DNA of 64,000 bases, taken from Nocardia pseudobrasiliensis NBRC 108224 (GTDB lineage: Bacteria; Actinomycetota; Actinomycetes; Mycobacteriales; Mycobacteriaceae). Under the pieces are notes generated by a model. That model saw only the letters and a list, made by a program, of their open reading frames with translations. It made no database searches and was not told the DNA's origin. Location: the NCBI RefSeq assembly GCF_001613105.1, contig NZ_BDBS01000010.1, forward strand, positions 186,001 through 250,000, read 5' to 3'. Of this stretch, positions 25,776-34,610 are shown in pieces (position 1 is the stretch's first letter; each line of letters starts with the position of its first letter). The translations under genes and the position numbers were made by a program.

Positions 25776-26452
25776 TCCGGCACCACTCGGCCGCCGAGGC
25801 GGACCCAGCCGTCGGAGTCCCATTCGGTGAACAGCTGTGAGCCGCGGCCCTGGGTGATGATCAGTCCGCGGCGCAGCAGCGCGGTGATGGCGACCGCCGC
25901 GGCGCCGGTGGCCTCGTCCTCGGCGATCCCCATGGCGGGCGCGAACATTCGCGAGCGGATGGCACCGCGATGCTGATCCACCCAGGCCCACGCGTAGTGC
26001 TGGCCCGCGGCGAAATCCGCGGGCTGCAGGGTGAGCAGATCGTCGAGGGATTCGAACTGGTCGAAGGCGAAGCTCGGCGTCCACTCGGCGCGGGCCCGAA
26101 TCCAGGTCAGCCCGTTGTCCAGCGCCTCGACCTCGACCGGCCCGGCGGGCACGTCGATGACCTTGACCGGCCGCGCGATATGCGCGAGCCACCACCCCGC
26201 GCCGACCGAGGGATGTCCGGCGAAGGGCAATTCGACGGTCGGGGTGTAGATCCGCATCCGGGTGCGCCCGTCGGCGGGCTCGTCCACCACCACGGTCTCG
26301 CTGTACCCGGCCCGAGCGGCCAGGGCCTGGTGATCGACGCCGACGACCTCGTCCGCCCGCGCGATCCCCAGCGGATTACCGAACCGTCCGGCCGCATCGG
26401 TGAAGACGCGAACCACCTCGACCTGCGTGCTGTCGCTTTCGACTGCGCCCAT
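25757..26452 (-). CDS. PhzF-family isomerase/epimerase-like protein
   Basis: A 231-aa protein from ATG 26452 (MGAVESDSTQVEVVRVFTDAAGRFGNPLG). PhzF-family motifs are visible: GNPLG, the catalytic-Glu region GYSETVVVDEP, FAGHPSVGAGWW, and DEATGAAAVA near the C-terminus. It is shorter than typical PhzF (about 280 aa), with the loss in the middle of the second lobe. Proteins of this group in Mycobacteriales (Rv2716-like) have no known substrate. It overlaps the convergent SnoaL gene by 19 bp. Confidence 0.85.
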   Translation of the reverse strand: MGAVESDSTQVEVVRVFTDAAGRFGNPLGIARADEVVGVDHQALAARAGYSETVVVDEPADGRTRMRIYTPTVELPFAGHPSVGAGWWLAHIARPVKVIDVPAGPVEVEALDNGLTWIRARAEWTPSFAFDQFESLDDLLTLQPADFAAGQHYAWAWVDQHRGAIRSRMFAPAMGIAEDEATGAAAVAITALLRRGLIITQGRGSQLFTEWDSDGWVRLGGRVVPDYPVIV

Positions 26453-26554
26453 GGTGAACAAGCGTACCGCTGGGTATCGAGAGAGGGCCTCGGCGAAAAG
26501 CGTGCCGCGAAACAACGTGCGGCAAATCCAACATTGTCATGTCCCGCAAACCAA

Positions 26555-26593
26555 AATTGCCCTGTCCCGACGCTTTTCCGGGACAGGGCAATT
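26555..26593 (-). terminator. perfect 15-bp stem after ahpD
   Basis: AATTGCCCTGTCCCG (26555-26569) is the exact reverse complement of CGGGACAGGGCAATT (26579-26593) across a nine-base loop. It begins nine bases after the ahpD stop and ends in AATT, a good factor-independent terminator for ahpC-ahpD. Confidence 0.8.
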
Positions 26594-26601
26594 CGGTCGA
26601 A

Positions 26602-27141
26602 TCAGACGTTGGCCGCCGCGAGGGATTCGGTGGCCTGGACGGCCTGGCCGACGCCGGCGACGATCGCGGCCACGCGCAGCGCCTCGAAGATCACCTCACG
26701 CGAGACACCGGCCTCGCGCAGCGTGTGCTCGTGCGCCTCGAGGCAGTGCTGACAGCCGTTGATCGAGGACGCCGCGAACGACCACAGCTCGAAATCGGCC
26801 TTGTCCACGCCCGGGTTGCCGATGATCTGCATGCGCAGTCCGGCCCGCAGGTCGTCGTAGCGGCCGCCGAGGAACGCCTTGCCCCGATAGAACACGTTGT
26901 TCATGCCCATGATCGAAGCGGCGCCGAGGGCGGCGTTGTAGGCCTCGGCCGACAGGATGTCGGCCGCCTCCTCGGCGATCTCGCGCAGTGTGCTGGCCGA
27001 ACGGGTGGCCGCCGCCGACGCGAGCAGGGTGCCCCACAGCTGCTGTTCGTTCAGCACGGTCGACCGCGCGATGGACGACAGGTTGAGCTTGAGGTCCTTG
27101 GCGTATTCGGGAAGCGAGTTCTTGAGGTTCTCTACGGACAC
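26602..27141 (-). CDS. ahpD: AhpD alkylhydroperoxidase
   Basis: A 179-aa protein from a GTG at 27141 with GAGGAG upstream ([21 protein letters not shown]). The catalytic Cys130-x-x-Cys133 and His137 are in place ([13 protein letters not shown]). AhpD reduces oxidised AhpC, taking electrons from lipoylated dihydrolipoamide succinyltransferase and Lpd in M. tuberculosis. It follows ahpC by 16 bp in the same operon, the usual actinobacterial order. Confidence 0.97.
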   Translation of the reverse strand: MSVENLKNSLPEYAKDLKLNLSSIARSTVLNEQQLWGTLLASAAATRSASTLREIAEEAADILSAEAYNAALGAASIMGMNNVFYRGKAFLGGRYDDLRAGLRMQIIGNPGVDKADFELWSFAASSINGCQHCLEAHEHTLREAGVSREVIFEALRVAAIVAGVGQAVQATESLAAANV

Positions 27142-27157
27142 TTGGTGACTCCTCGAA

Positions 27158-27745
27158 TCAGACGCTGGCGGCGAGCAGCTCACCGGCGTTGATGGTCGGA
27201 TCGCCCTTCTTCCAGTTGCAGGCGCACAGCTCGTCGGACTGCAGCGCGTCCAGCACGCGCAGCACCTCGTCGACATTGCGGCCGACCGAACCGGCGGTCA
27301 CCGACACGAACTGGATCTCGTTGTTCGGGTCGATGATGAAGGTCGCGCGGTCGGCGACGCCGTCGGCGTTGAGAACGCCGGTGGCCGCGGCCAGTTCGCG
27401 CTTGAGGTCCGACAGCATCGGGAAGGGCAGGGTCTTCAGATCCTCGTGCTGAGCCCGCCACTGGAAGTGCACGAACTCGTTGTCGACGGACGCACCCAGG
27501 ACCTGGGCGTCACGGTCGGCGAACTCGTCGTTCAGCTTGCCGAACGCGGCGATCTCGGTCGGGCACACGAAGGTGAAATCCTTCGGCCAGAAGAACACGA
27601 TTCGCCACTTACCCGCGTAGTCGTCGCTCGAGATCTGCGTGAAGTAGTCGTCGGGCTGCTGAGCATTCACCTTGGACAGGTCGCCGCCGATAACCGCGGT
27701 CAGGTTGTAGGCGGGGAACTGGTCGCCGATGGTCAGCAGGGCCAT
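27158..27745 (-). CDS. ahpC: AhpC peroxiredoxin
   Basis: A 195-aa typical 2-Cys peroxiredoxin. The peroxidatic Cys is Cys61 (FTFVCPTE) and the resolving Cys174 and Cys176 are in CACNW, the three-cysteine arrangement of mycobacterial AhpC that is recycled by AhpD. It reduces H2O2, alkyl hydroperoxides and peroxynitrite. GAGGAGC lies six bases before the ATG. It is divergent from oxyR across about 105 bp. Confidence 0.98.
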   Translation of the reverse strand: MALLTIGDQFPAYNLTAVIGGDLSKVNAQQPDDYFTQISSDDYAGKWRIVFFWPKDFTFVCPTEIAAFGKLNDEFADRDAQVLGASVDNEFVHFQWRAQHEDLKTLPFPMLSDLKRELAAATGVLNADGVADRATFIIDPNNEIQFVSVTAGSVGRNVDEVLRVLDALQSDELCACNWKKGDPTINAGELLAASV

Positions 27746-27836
27746 GCTTGCTCCTCTTCGTTGTCGGGATTGCCGTGCGAAGTGTTCGCTGTGATCTTGC
27801 CCAACCTGCAGTGAAAGGTAAAGGTGATCAGTCGCA

Positions 27837-27848
27837 CTATACTGATAG
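27837..27848. promoter_or_regulatory. CTAT-ACTG-ATAG repeat in the ahpC-oxyR interval
   Basis: A perfect inverted CTAT/ATAG pair lies two bases before the chosen oxyR start, in the divergent control region. OxyR sites contain ATAG/CTAT half-sites in tandem, so this is a plausible part of an OxyR operator for autoregulation; further half-sites are less clear. Confidence 0.5.
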
Positions 27849-27850
27849 GC

Positions 27851-28771
27851 GTGACTGATCAGACTTATCAGCCCACCCTGTCACAGCTGCGTGCGTTCGT
27901 GGCGATCGCCGAATATCGGCATTTCGGCACCGCGGCCGCCAGGCTGAATGTGAGCCAACCAACGCTATCGCAGGCCCTGGCATCACTGGAAAACGGACTG
28001 GGACTCCAACTGATCGAGCGCAGCACCCGCAGGGTCCTGGTGACCGCCGCGGGCAAAAGACTGCTGCCCCAGGCGATGGCGACCCTCGAGGCGGCCGACC
28101 GTTTCGTCGCCTCGGCCGCCGGGAACGGGCTGGGCGGCACGCTGCGACTGGGCATCATCCCGACCGTCGCACCCTACGTGCTGCCGGATCTGCTGCCCGA
28201 ATTGCGCAGGCTGCTGCCCACACTGGTGCCGCATATCATCGAGGATCAGACCGCGCGACTGCTGGACGGGCTGCGCACCGGCGTCCTCGATGTGGCCCTG
28301 CTCGCGGTGCCCACCGAGACGACCGGCCTGATCGAGATACCGCTCTACACCGAGGAGTTCGTGCTGGTCACCCCGCGCGGACACGAATTGGCCGGGCGGG
28401 CCGACGTTTCCCCCGAGGCGCTGGACCGGTTGCCGCTGCTGCTGTTGGACGAGGGACACTGCCTGCGTGATCAGACGCTGGAGCTGTGCCGGGCGCGCGA
28501 TGTGCGACCCGGACCGGTCGGCGACACCCGTGCGGCCTCGCTCGCGACCGTGGTGCAGTGCGTCGCGGGCGGTCTGGGCGTGACGCTCATTCCTGAGATG
28601 GCCGTGGCCGCCGAAACCGCCCGCGGCACGCTGGATATCGCGCGCTTCGCCGCGCCCGCGCCCGGGCGGACGCTGGGCCTGGTGTTTCGAGGTTCGACCG
28701 CGCGGGTGGAGGACTACGAGCATCTGGCCGAGATCATCCGGGCCGCTCGGGTTCGCGACCAGCGCGATTGA
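27851..28771 (+). CDS. oxyR: OxyR, LysR-type peroxide sensor
   Basis: A 306-aa LysR regulator from GTG 27851 ([21 protein letters not shown]). The N-terminal helix-turn-helix is [24 protein letters not shown]. The redox cysteines of OxyR are present in the effector domain at [18 protein letters not shown], with the C-x8-C spacing expected. On peroxide stress it forms a disulfide and activates ahpC, to which it is divergent. Confidence 0.95.
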   Translation: MTDQTYQPTLSQLRAFVAIAEYRHFGTAAARLNVSQPTLSQALASLENGLGLQLIERSTRRVLVTAAGKRLLPQAMATLEAADRFVASAAGNGLGGTLRLGIIPTVAPYVLPDLLPELRRLLPTLVPHIIEDQTARLLDGLRTGVLDVALLAVPTETTGLIEIPLYTEEFVLVTPRGHELAGRADVSPEALDRLPLLLLDEGHCLRDQTLELCRARDVRPGPVGDTRAASLATVVQCVAGGLGVTLIPEMAVAAETARGTLDIARFAAPAPGRTLGLVFRGSTARVEDYEHLAEIIRAARVRDQRD

Positions 28772-28802
28772 CCGTTTGGTGAGGGTCTGGGACGCTCGGG
28801 CC

Positions 28803-29597
28803 GTGCGGATTCATCACCTCAACTGCGGCAGTATGGCTCGCGGTACGGTCGCCCACTGCCTGCTCATCGAGACCAGAGCCGGACTGGTGCTGGTAGATAC
28901 GGGTTTCGGGCTCGACTGCGTGCGTGATCCCGGGCGATTGCTCGGACCGAGCCGCTTCGTGTTCGGCGCCAAGCCCGCCGAACACGAGACCGCGATCCGC
29001 CAAATCCAGGCCCTCGGTTACGACCCGGCCGATGTGCGCCACATCGTGCTCACTCATCTGGATTTCGACCACGCCGGTGGGCTGTCGGACTTCCCCGACG
29101 CGCTGGTCCACGTGCACGGTCCGGAGTTCCGCGCGGCGACCGCGGGTCGCACCATGGGGGAGCGGATGCGCTACCGCGCCGTCGAATGGGCGCACGGCCC
29201 GCGCTGGATGGTGAACGAATTCGACGGCGGTGAGCCGTGGTTCGGCTTCCGCGCGGTGCGCGATCTGGAGGGATTGCCGCCGGAGATTCTGGTGATTCCG
29301 CTGCCCGGCCACACCCGCGGCCACAGCGGCGTGGCGGTCGACACCGGTTCGGGATGGCTGCTGCACGCCGGTGACTCCTTCTACCTGGACAGCGAGATCG
29401 ATCCGGCCGGAACCAATACCTCGTGGATGGGAAGACTCTACGAGTTCGGAGCCATCTCGATGGCGACCTATCGGGACAATCAGCGCCGATTGACCGAGCT
29501 CAATCGCGAGCACGGCGGCGAGATCACGATCTTCTGCTCGCACGACCCCAAGGCCTTCGCCCGCCTCTCGGGTGCGACCGCGAGGCCCGCTCGATAA
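28803..29597 (+). CDS. metallo-beta-lactamase-fold hydrolase
   Basis: A 264-aa protein; GTG 28803 is chosen because family members begin MRIHHLNCGSM, although an open frame reaches nearly to the oxyR stop. The dimetal motif is THLDFDHAGG (about residues 81-90), followed by LPGHTRGHSG (zinc His) and HAGDSFYLD, and a late His in CSHDPKAFA. This matches lactonase/quorum-quenching-like MBL proteins. The substrate is unknown. It follows oxyR closely on the same strand and may be cotranscribed. Confidence 0.85.
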   Translation: MRIHHLNCGSMARGTVAHCLLIETRAGLVLVDTGFGLDCVRDPGRLLGPSRFVFGAKPAEHETAIRQIQALGYDPADVRHIVLTHLDFDHAGGLSDFPDALVHVHGPEFRAATAGRTMGERMRYRAVEWAHGPRWMVNEFDGGEPWFGFRAVRDLEGLPPEILVIPLPGHTRGHSGVAVDTGSGWLLHAGDSFYLDSEIDPAGTNTSWMGRLYEFGAISMATYRDNQRRLTELNREHGGEITIFCSHDPKAFARLSGATARPAR

Positions 29598-29604
29598 GTC
29601 TCAG

Positions 29605-29624
29605 CAACTGATCAGCATCAGTTG
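29605..29624. promoter_or_regulatory. inverted repeat between MBL and GGCT-like genes
   Basis: CAACTGAT (29605-29612) and ATCAGTTG (29617-29624) are perfect arms with a four-base spacer. It lies eight bases after the MBL gene stop, so it may be either a 3' hairpin for that gene or an operator for the downstream gene about 140 bp away. No T-tract follows. Confidence 0.5.
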
Positions 29625-29766
29625 TGAGCGCGCTATCATTCCCTGTCGCTATGTCCGTGATCGAGGTCACGCGCTCTCGCTTCGGCCTTTCCGGACGATT
29701 TGGGCAGAGTGGTTCCATGGAAAGGATGCGCGCGATCAGATCTTCTACCTACCCGCTGGCAATCTC

Positions 29767-30213
29767 ATGGCGAACGGCATGACCAGGTTCGAGGGGGTCG
29801 GCGGGCGGCTGTTCGTCTATGGCACCCTGCAGTTCGCGCCGGTGCTCGACGAATTGATCGGTCGCACACCGGATTACGCGGTGGCCGTCGCGCGGGATTG
29901 GCGCGCGGCCACGCTCGCGGGCCGGTTGTATCCCGGACTGGTGCCCGAGCCCGGCCGCATGGCCGCGGGCCTGGTCCTCGACGGGCTCACCCCGGCGGAA
30001 TGGCACATCATCGACGCGTTCGAGGACGACGAGTACGAACTGCGCACCATCGAGGTGATCGGCCACCCGGATCCGGTGCCGACCTATGTCTGGACCGCGG
30101 AGGTCACCCGGAACGACTGGGTGGCCGAGACATTCGCGACCGATCACCTCGAGCGCTACGCCCAGCGCTGCGCGCGGTGGCGGCGGGAGACCGCCCGCGA
30201 CGCCGGACAGTAG
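29767..30213 (+). CDS. gamma-glutamylcyclotransferase-fold protein
   Basis: A 148-aa protein. The ATG at 29767 (MANGMTRFEGVGGRLFVYGTLQ) is used; a second ATG four codons later is equally plausible. The GGCT/BtrG fold is shown by LFVYGTLQFAPVLDELIGR, the GRLYPGLV loop and the catalytic Glu in IIDAFEDDEYELR. Members cleave gamma-glutamyl amines or act in sugar-linked amide chemistry. The substrate here is not predictable. Confidence 0.88.
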   Translation: MANGMTRFEGVGGRLFVYGTLQFAPVLDELIGRTPDYAVAVARDWRAATLAGRLYPGLVPEPGRMAAGLVLDGLTPAEWHIIDAFEDDEYELRTIEVIGHPDPVPTYVWTAEVTRNDWVAETFATDHLERYAQRCARWRRETARDAGQ

Positions 30214-30306
30214 CCCGGACCACAGCGCGAGCGATTCTACGCGGTATCGACAAGATCGTGTCCCGGGTCACACTCTGCACAACATCTGCCCACTTTGCCC
30301 GTGATG

Positions 30307-30327
30307 AATTGCGCACACTGCGCAATT
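30307..30327. promoter_or_regulatory. inverted repeat upstream of indolepyruvate oxidoreductase
   Basis: AATTGCGCA (30307-30315), CAC, TGCGCAATT (30319-30327): perfect nine-base arms, about 105 bp before the gene. This is a classical repressor-type operator shape (21 bp, odd symmetry). A further GGCGCC-CACAA-GGCGCC hairpin lies between it and the start codon. The regulator is not in the immediate neighbourhood. Confidence 0.6.
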
Positions 30328-30432
30328 TCTGATCCATCTGTTGTTCATTTCGCGTCCTGGAGACAGGATGACGGCGACGAATGCTCAACTTCGAGAGGCG
30401 CCCACAAGGCGCCGAACGGACGGGTGGAACTG

Positions 30433-33400
30433 ATGACCGAGCTCGCCGACCGCGAACTGCTCCCAGCACCGTACGACCTCGCCGATCGCTACCGAGTCGG
30501 CGGCGGCACCGTCGTTCTGACCGGTGTTCAGGCCATCGCGCGCCAGCTGGTGGAACAGCATGTGCGCGATCTGCGCGCGGGCAGACGGGTGGGCACCTTC
30601 GTATCCGGTTACCAGGGTTCGCCGCTGGGCGGCGTCGATCGGATGCTCGGCGGTATGCCGAATGTGCTCGCCGAACACGACATCGCCTTCGTGCCCGGGC
30701 TGAACGAGGAACTGGCCGCCACCGCCGTGTGGGGAAGCCAGGGCCAACTGCCCGAGGGCAGCACCCTGACCCATGACGGTGTGGTCGGCGTCTGGTACGG
30801 CAAGGGCCCCGGCCTGGACCGCTCCACCGATGCCCTGCGGCACGCGAACATGTACGGCGCCAACCCCAACGGCGGTGTGCTGCTGCTGGTGGGCGACGAT
30901 CCCGCCTCGAAGTCCTCGACGGTCCCGGCGGTCTCGGAGCGGTCGCTGGCCGCGATGAACATTCCGGTGCTGTTCCCGCGCAACGCCCGCGAGATCATCA
31001 CCATGGGTCTGCACGGCGTGGCGCTGTCGCGCGCGTCCGGCTGCCTGGTGGCGCTGAAGATCGTGGCCGACGTCGCCGACGGCGCGTGGACGGTCGACGG
31101 CTCGGTCGGCGACATCGATATCGTCGTCCCCGAAATCCAGTGGGAGGGCAGGCCCTTCACCTACAGGCAGCGCCCGATGGCCGCGCCGACCGACAGCGTC
31201 ATCGCCGAGGCCGATCTCTACGGCCCGCGCTGGGAACTGGTGCAGGCCTACAGCACCCTCAACGATCTGGATGTCATCGAGATCGACCCGCCGCACGCGC
31301 GCGTCGGCATCGCCGCCACCGGAACGACCTTCGACGCGGTGCGCCAGGCGCTGATCGACCTGGGCGTCGACGACGAGGCGCTGCACCGGGCGGGCGTGCG
31401 ACTGCTGCGCATCGGCATGCCGTTCCCGATCGCCCCGCAGCGGGTGCGCGAATTCGCCAGGGGCCTGGAGCGTTTGATCGTGGTCGAGGACAAGACCGCC
31501 TTCATCGAGACCCAGATCCGCGAGATCCTCTACGGCGCCACCGACGCACCGCAGATCCTCGGCAAGCGCGACGCCTCGAACCGGCCGCTGTTCGAACAGG
31601 ACGGCGAGCTGACCGCCGGGCGGATCGTCAAGCCGCTGCGCCGCGTGCTCGACGGCCACCTCGAGATGAAACGGCCGCTGCCGCAGCCGCTCTCGCTGGC
31701 GGTGCTGCCGACCAAACGCGCCGCGTACTTCTGCAGCGGCTGCCCGCACAACCGCTCCACGGCCGTACCGGAGGGTTCGCTCGCGGGCGGGGGTATCGGG
31801 TGCCACACCATGGTCACCATGTCCGACCGCGACGACAGCAAGGTGCTCGGCCTGACCCAGATGGGCGGCGAGGGCGCGCAGTGGATCGGCCTGGCCCCGT
31901 TCACCGACGTGCCGCATCTGTTCCAGAACATCGGCGACGGAACGTATTTCCACTCCGGACAGCTCGCGATCCAGGCCTGCATCGCGGCCGGGGTGAACAT
32001 CACCTACAAACTGCTCTACAACGACGTCGTCGCGATGACCGGCGCGCAGGACGCCGAGGGCGCGCTGGCCGTGCCGCGGCTGACGCACAAACTGTCGGTG
32101 GAGGGCGTCAAGCAGATCATCATCTGCGCCGACGAACCGAAGAAGTACCGCAAGCGCGACCTCGCTCCGGGGACCCGGCTGTGGCACCGGGATCGGCTCG
32201 ACGAGGCCCAGCGCGCGCTGCGCGAGATTCCGGGCGTGACCGTCCTGATCTACGACCAGCACTGCGCCGCTGACGCCCGCCGCCAGCGCAAGCGCGGCAC
32301 GCTGCCCACCCGCAATACCCGCGTGGTCATCAACGAGGCGGTATGCGAGGGCTGCGGCGACTGCGGCGTCAAGAGCAACTGCCTGTCGGTGCAGCCGGTC
32401 GACACCGAATTCGGCCGCAAGACCCGCATCGACCAGACCTCCTGCAACACCGACTACAGCTGCATGGACGGCGACTGCCCGTCGTTCGTCACCGTGGAGC
32501 TGCCGGATCCGGCGAAGTCGAAGGCCAAGCGCGTCAAGCCGATCCGGCCCGAACCGCCCGCCCTGCCCGATATCGAGGCGCTCGCCCCGACCACCACGCA
32601 GAACGTCTTCCTCGCCGGAATCGGCGGCACCGGCATCGTGACCGTGAACCAGGTCCTCGCGACCGCGGCCATGCGCGCCGGATACGAGGTGGCCAGCCTG
32701 GACCAGATCGGCCTGAGTCAGAAGGCCGGACCGGTGGTATCGCATCTGCGCTTCGCCCCGGGCGAATTGGAGCCGTCCAACCGGTTGACCCCGGCCAGCG
32801 CCGACTGCATCGTGGCCTTCGATCTGCTCGCCGCGACCGACAACAAGAATCTGGGCTACGGCTCGGCCGAGACCACGCTGTCGGTAGCCTCGACCAGCAA
32901 GACCCCGACCGGCGAGATGGTCTACGACAAGTCGGTGTCCTATCCGGAGACCGATCTGCTGCTCGCGCGCCTGGCGGGCGTCTCGCGCACGATGCACTCC
33001 TTCGACGCGCTGGCCGCGGCCGAGGAGCTGTTCGGCAACACCACCGCCGCGAACTTCCTGCTGATCGGCGCGGCCTATCAGCTGGGCGGCCTGCGCCTGC
33101 CCGCCGCGTCGATCGAGGAGGCCATAGAGATCAACGGTGTGGCCGTGGCGGCCAATATCGCCGCGTTCCGCTGGGGTCGTGCCGCGGTGGCGCGCCCGGA
33201 GGAGTTCGCGGCGGCCACCACTCGCCCGCAGCCGAAGCGGCCCGAAATCGCCGTTCCCGCCGACCTTTTCGACGGCCTCACCGCGACGGGGGAGACCCGG
33301 CGACTGGTCGAGTTGCGCGCGGTGGAACTGATCGGCTTCCAGGGCGTGCGGATGGCTCGCGACTACGTCGCGACCGTGCAGCGCATCTGGCTGGCCCAGC

Positions 33401-33912
33401 AGGCGGTCACCGAGCGCACCGAATTCAGTGAGCAGGTTGCGCGCGGGCTGTACAAGTTCACCGCGTACAAGGATGAGTACGAGGTGGCGCGGCGGCTGGT
33501 GGATCCGGCGTTCCTGGCCGAGGTTTCGGCCCAGGTGCCCGAGGGCTCGAACCTCACCTACAAGCTGCATCCGCCGATCCTGCGCGCGATGGGCCGCTCG
33601 AAGAAGATGGGCTTCACCCCGCGCAGCCACGTCGTACTGAAGATGCTGGCCAAGGGTAAGCGCCTGCGCGGCACCAAATTCGATCCGTTCGGCTACATGC
33701 ACCTGCGCAAGGTCGAGCGCGCCTTGCTCGAGCACTACACCGGAATGGTCGAATCGCTGGCCGGTTCCCTGGCCGCCGACTACGACCGGGCCGTGGCGGC
33801 CGCGTCGCTGGCCGATGTGGTCCGCGGCTACGAGGGCGTGAAACTCGCCTCGATCGAGACCTACCGGGATCGCCTGCGCGAGTTGGGGATCGAGCCGCCC
33901 GTCCTGCCCTGA
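30433..33912 (+). CDS. fused indolepyruvate ferredoxin oxidoreductase (IorA-IorB)
   Basis: A 1159-aa fusion enzyme. The N-terminal part is the TPP-dependent pyrimidine/PP subunit (GTFVSGYQGSPLGGVDRML; MGGEGAQWIGLAPF; GDGTYFHSGQLAIQACIAAG). Next comes a Cys-rich ferredoxin-like region (CEGCGDCGVKSNCLS; SCMDGDCPSF), then the gamma-type IorB domain (FLAGIGGTGIVTVNQVLATAA) and a C-terminal DUF6537-like region. It oxidatively decarboxylates arylpyruvates to aryl-acetyl-CoA with ferredoxin as acceptor, in aromatic amino-acid breakdown. Single-gene fusions of about 1150-1200 aa are common in Actinobacteria. ATG 30433 is preceded by GGTGGA. Confidence 0.92.
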   Translation: MTELADRELLPAPYDLADRYRVGGGTVVLTGVQAIARQLVEQHVRDLRAGRRVGTFVSGYQGSPLGGVDRMLGGMPNVLAEHDIAFVPGLNEELAATAVWGSQGQLPEGSTLTHDGVVGVWYGKGPGLDRSTDALRHANMYGANPNGGVLLLVGDDPASKSSTVPAVSERSLAAMNIPVLFPRNAREIITMGLHGVALSRASGCLVALKIVADVADGAWTVDGSVGDIDIVVPEIQWEGRPFTYRQRPMAAPTDSVIAEADLYGPRWELVQAYSTLNDLDVIEIDPPHARVGIAATGTTFDAVRQALIDLGVDDEALHRAGVRLLRIGMPFPIAPQRVREFARGLERLIVVEDKTAFIETQIREILYGATDAPQILGKRDASNRPLFEQDGELTAGRIVKPLRRVLDGHLEMKRPLPQPLSLAVLPTKRAAYFCSGCPHNRSTAVPEGSLAGGGIGCHTMVTMSDRDDSKVLGLTQMGGEGAQWIGLAPFTDVPHLFQNIGDGTYFHSGQLAIQACIAAGVNITYKLLYNDVVAMTGAQDAEGALAVPRLTHKLSVEGVKQIIICADEPKKYRKRDLAPGTRLWHRDRLDEAQRALREIPGVTVLIYDQHCAADARRQRKRGTLPTRNTRVVINEAVCEGCGDCGVKSNCLSVQPVDTEFGRKTRIDQTSCNTDYSCMDGDCPSFVTVELPDPAKSKAKRVKPIRPEPPALPDIEALAPTTTQNVFLAGIGGTGIVTVNQVLATAAMRAGYEVASLDQIGLSQKAGPVVSHLRFAPGELEPSNRLTPASADCIVAFDLLAATDNKNLGYGSAETTLSVASTSKTPTGEMVYDKSVSYPETDLLLARLAGVSRTMHSFDALAAAEELFGNTTAANFLLIGAAYQLGGLRLPAASIEEAIEINGVAVAANIAAFRWGRAAVARPEEFAAATTRPQPKRPEIAVPADLFDGLTATGETRRLVELRAVELIGFQGVRMARDYVATVQRIWLAQQAVTERTEFSEQVARGLYKFTAYKDEYEVARRLVDPAFLAEVSAQVPEGSNLTYKLHPPILRAMGRSKKMGFTPRSHVVLKMLAKGKRLRGTKFDPFGYMHLRKVERALLEHYTGMVESLAGSLAADYDRAVAAASLADVVRGYEGVKLASIETYRDRLRELGIEPPVLP

Positions 33913-33932
33913 CCTCCGGGCCGGTGCGCCGG

Positions 33933-33984
33933 TACAGGTCGGGATCCGTTGCGACCCGCAGACCGCAACGGGTCCCGACCTGTA
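33933..33984. terminator. bidirectional terminator after the oxidoreductase gene
   Basis: TACAGGTCGGGATCCGTTGCG (33933-33953) pairs with the arm at 33964-33984 over 21 positions with a single G-T-type mismatch, across a ten-base loop. It starts 21 bases after the stop codon and lies between two convergent features, so it can serve both strands. Confidence 0.75.
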
Positions 33985-34001
33985 TCGGACCGGCCTCGAT
34001 G

Positions 34002-34460
34002 TCAGCGGGCCTCGTGTGCGGGCAGGCCGATCACGGTGTTGAGATCCGCCCCGCCCGCGGTGACGCTGACGACCGGATGGGTGTTGTGGGTGTAGAACTT
34101 GGTGAGACAGCCCGCGGGCGCGCCGTCGACGATGAACGGACCCAGCACCGGCGCGATCTCGATCTCGACCCTCGACTCGTCGGTCGGATCGATGAAGGTC
34201 GCCGGACAGCGTTGTGCCCGAACGTATTCCTGGACGACGGCATGGCCGCGGGTGAGCGCGTCGGCGATCCGGCGCGACCATTCGGTCGCGTCGGTGCGCT
34301 GACCGAGGACCACCGAGGTGCCCCACATGCCGACGGCGTCCTGGCGTTCACCGGAATTCTCGAGGGGATCGACCGCGGCATGGTGGACGAGGACGACATC
34401 CTCGTGCACGGCTCGGGCAGCTATGCGGTGGGCGACTATCAGCCGATCGCGCGCGATCAT
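34002..34460 (-). pseudogene. C-terminal piece of a circularly permuted ATP-grasp protein
   Basis: A 152-aa open frame whose last 105 residues resemble the C-terminal half of circularly permuted ATP-grasp enzymes: GMWGTSVVLGQRTDATEW, HAVVQEYVRAQRCPA, then VLGPFIVDGAPAGCLTKFYTH and SVTAGGADLNTV. The family is normally 400-500 aa. The first 45 residues here have no similarity to the expected upstream part, and a transcription terminator of the next gene lies only 90 bp upstream. I read it as a decayed remnant, though a short expressed protein cannot be excluded. It is convergent with the oxidoreductase. Confidence 0.55.
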
Positions 34461-34548
34461 CTGGTGCCGGTCGATGAGTCCGACGACCTCGTCGCGGTGG
34501 CCGAAACCGCCATGGGCGCACGAGATTAGCGCCGTGTACCCGTGACGG

Positions 34549-34591
34549 GCGAAAGGCCCGCCCGGACTCGCGGTCCGGACGGGCCCTTCGC
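34549..34591 (-). terminator. terminator of the polyamine operon
   Basis: A 19-base arm at 34549-34567 (GCGAAAGGCCCGCCCGGAC) pairs with 34573-34591 (two G-T-type mismatches) across TCGCG. It lies 20 bases after the speDE stop on the minus strand. Confidence 0.75.
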
Positions 34592-34610
34592 GTATTCCGT
34601 TGTGCGGCAG

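Noticed and set aside
26555..26593. Operator for the phzF-like gene
   Set aside because: It lies nine bases after ahpD and has perfect terminator geometry with AATT ends.
30385..34326. Minus-strand open frame of 1313 codons
   Set aside because: It is the antisense shadow of the indolepyruvate oxidoreductase; its translation has no domain and is a high-GC artefact.
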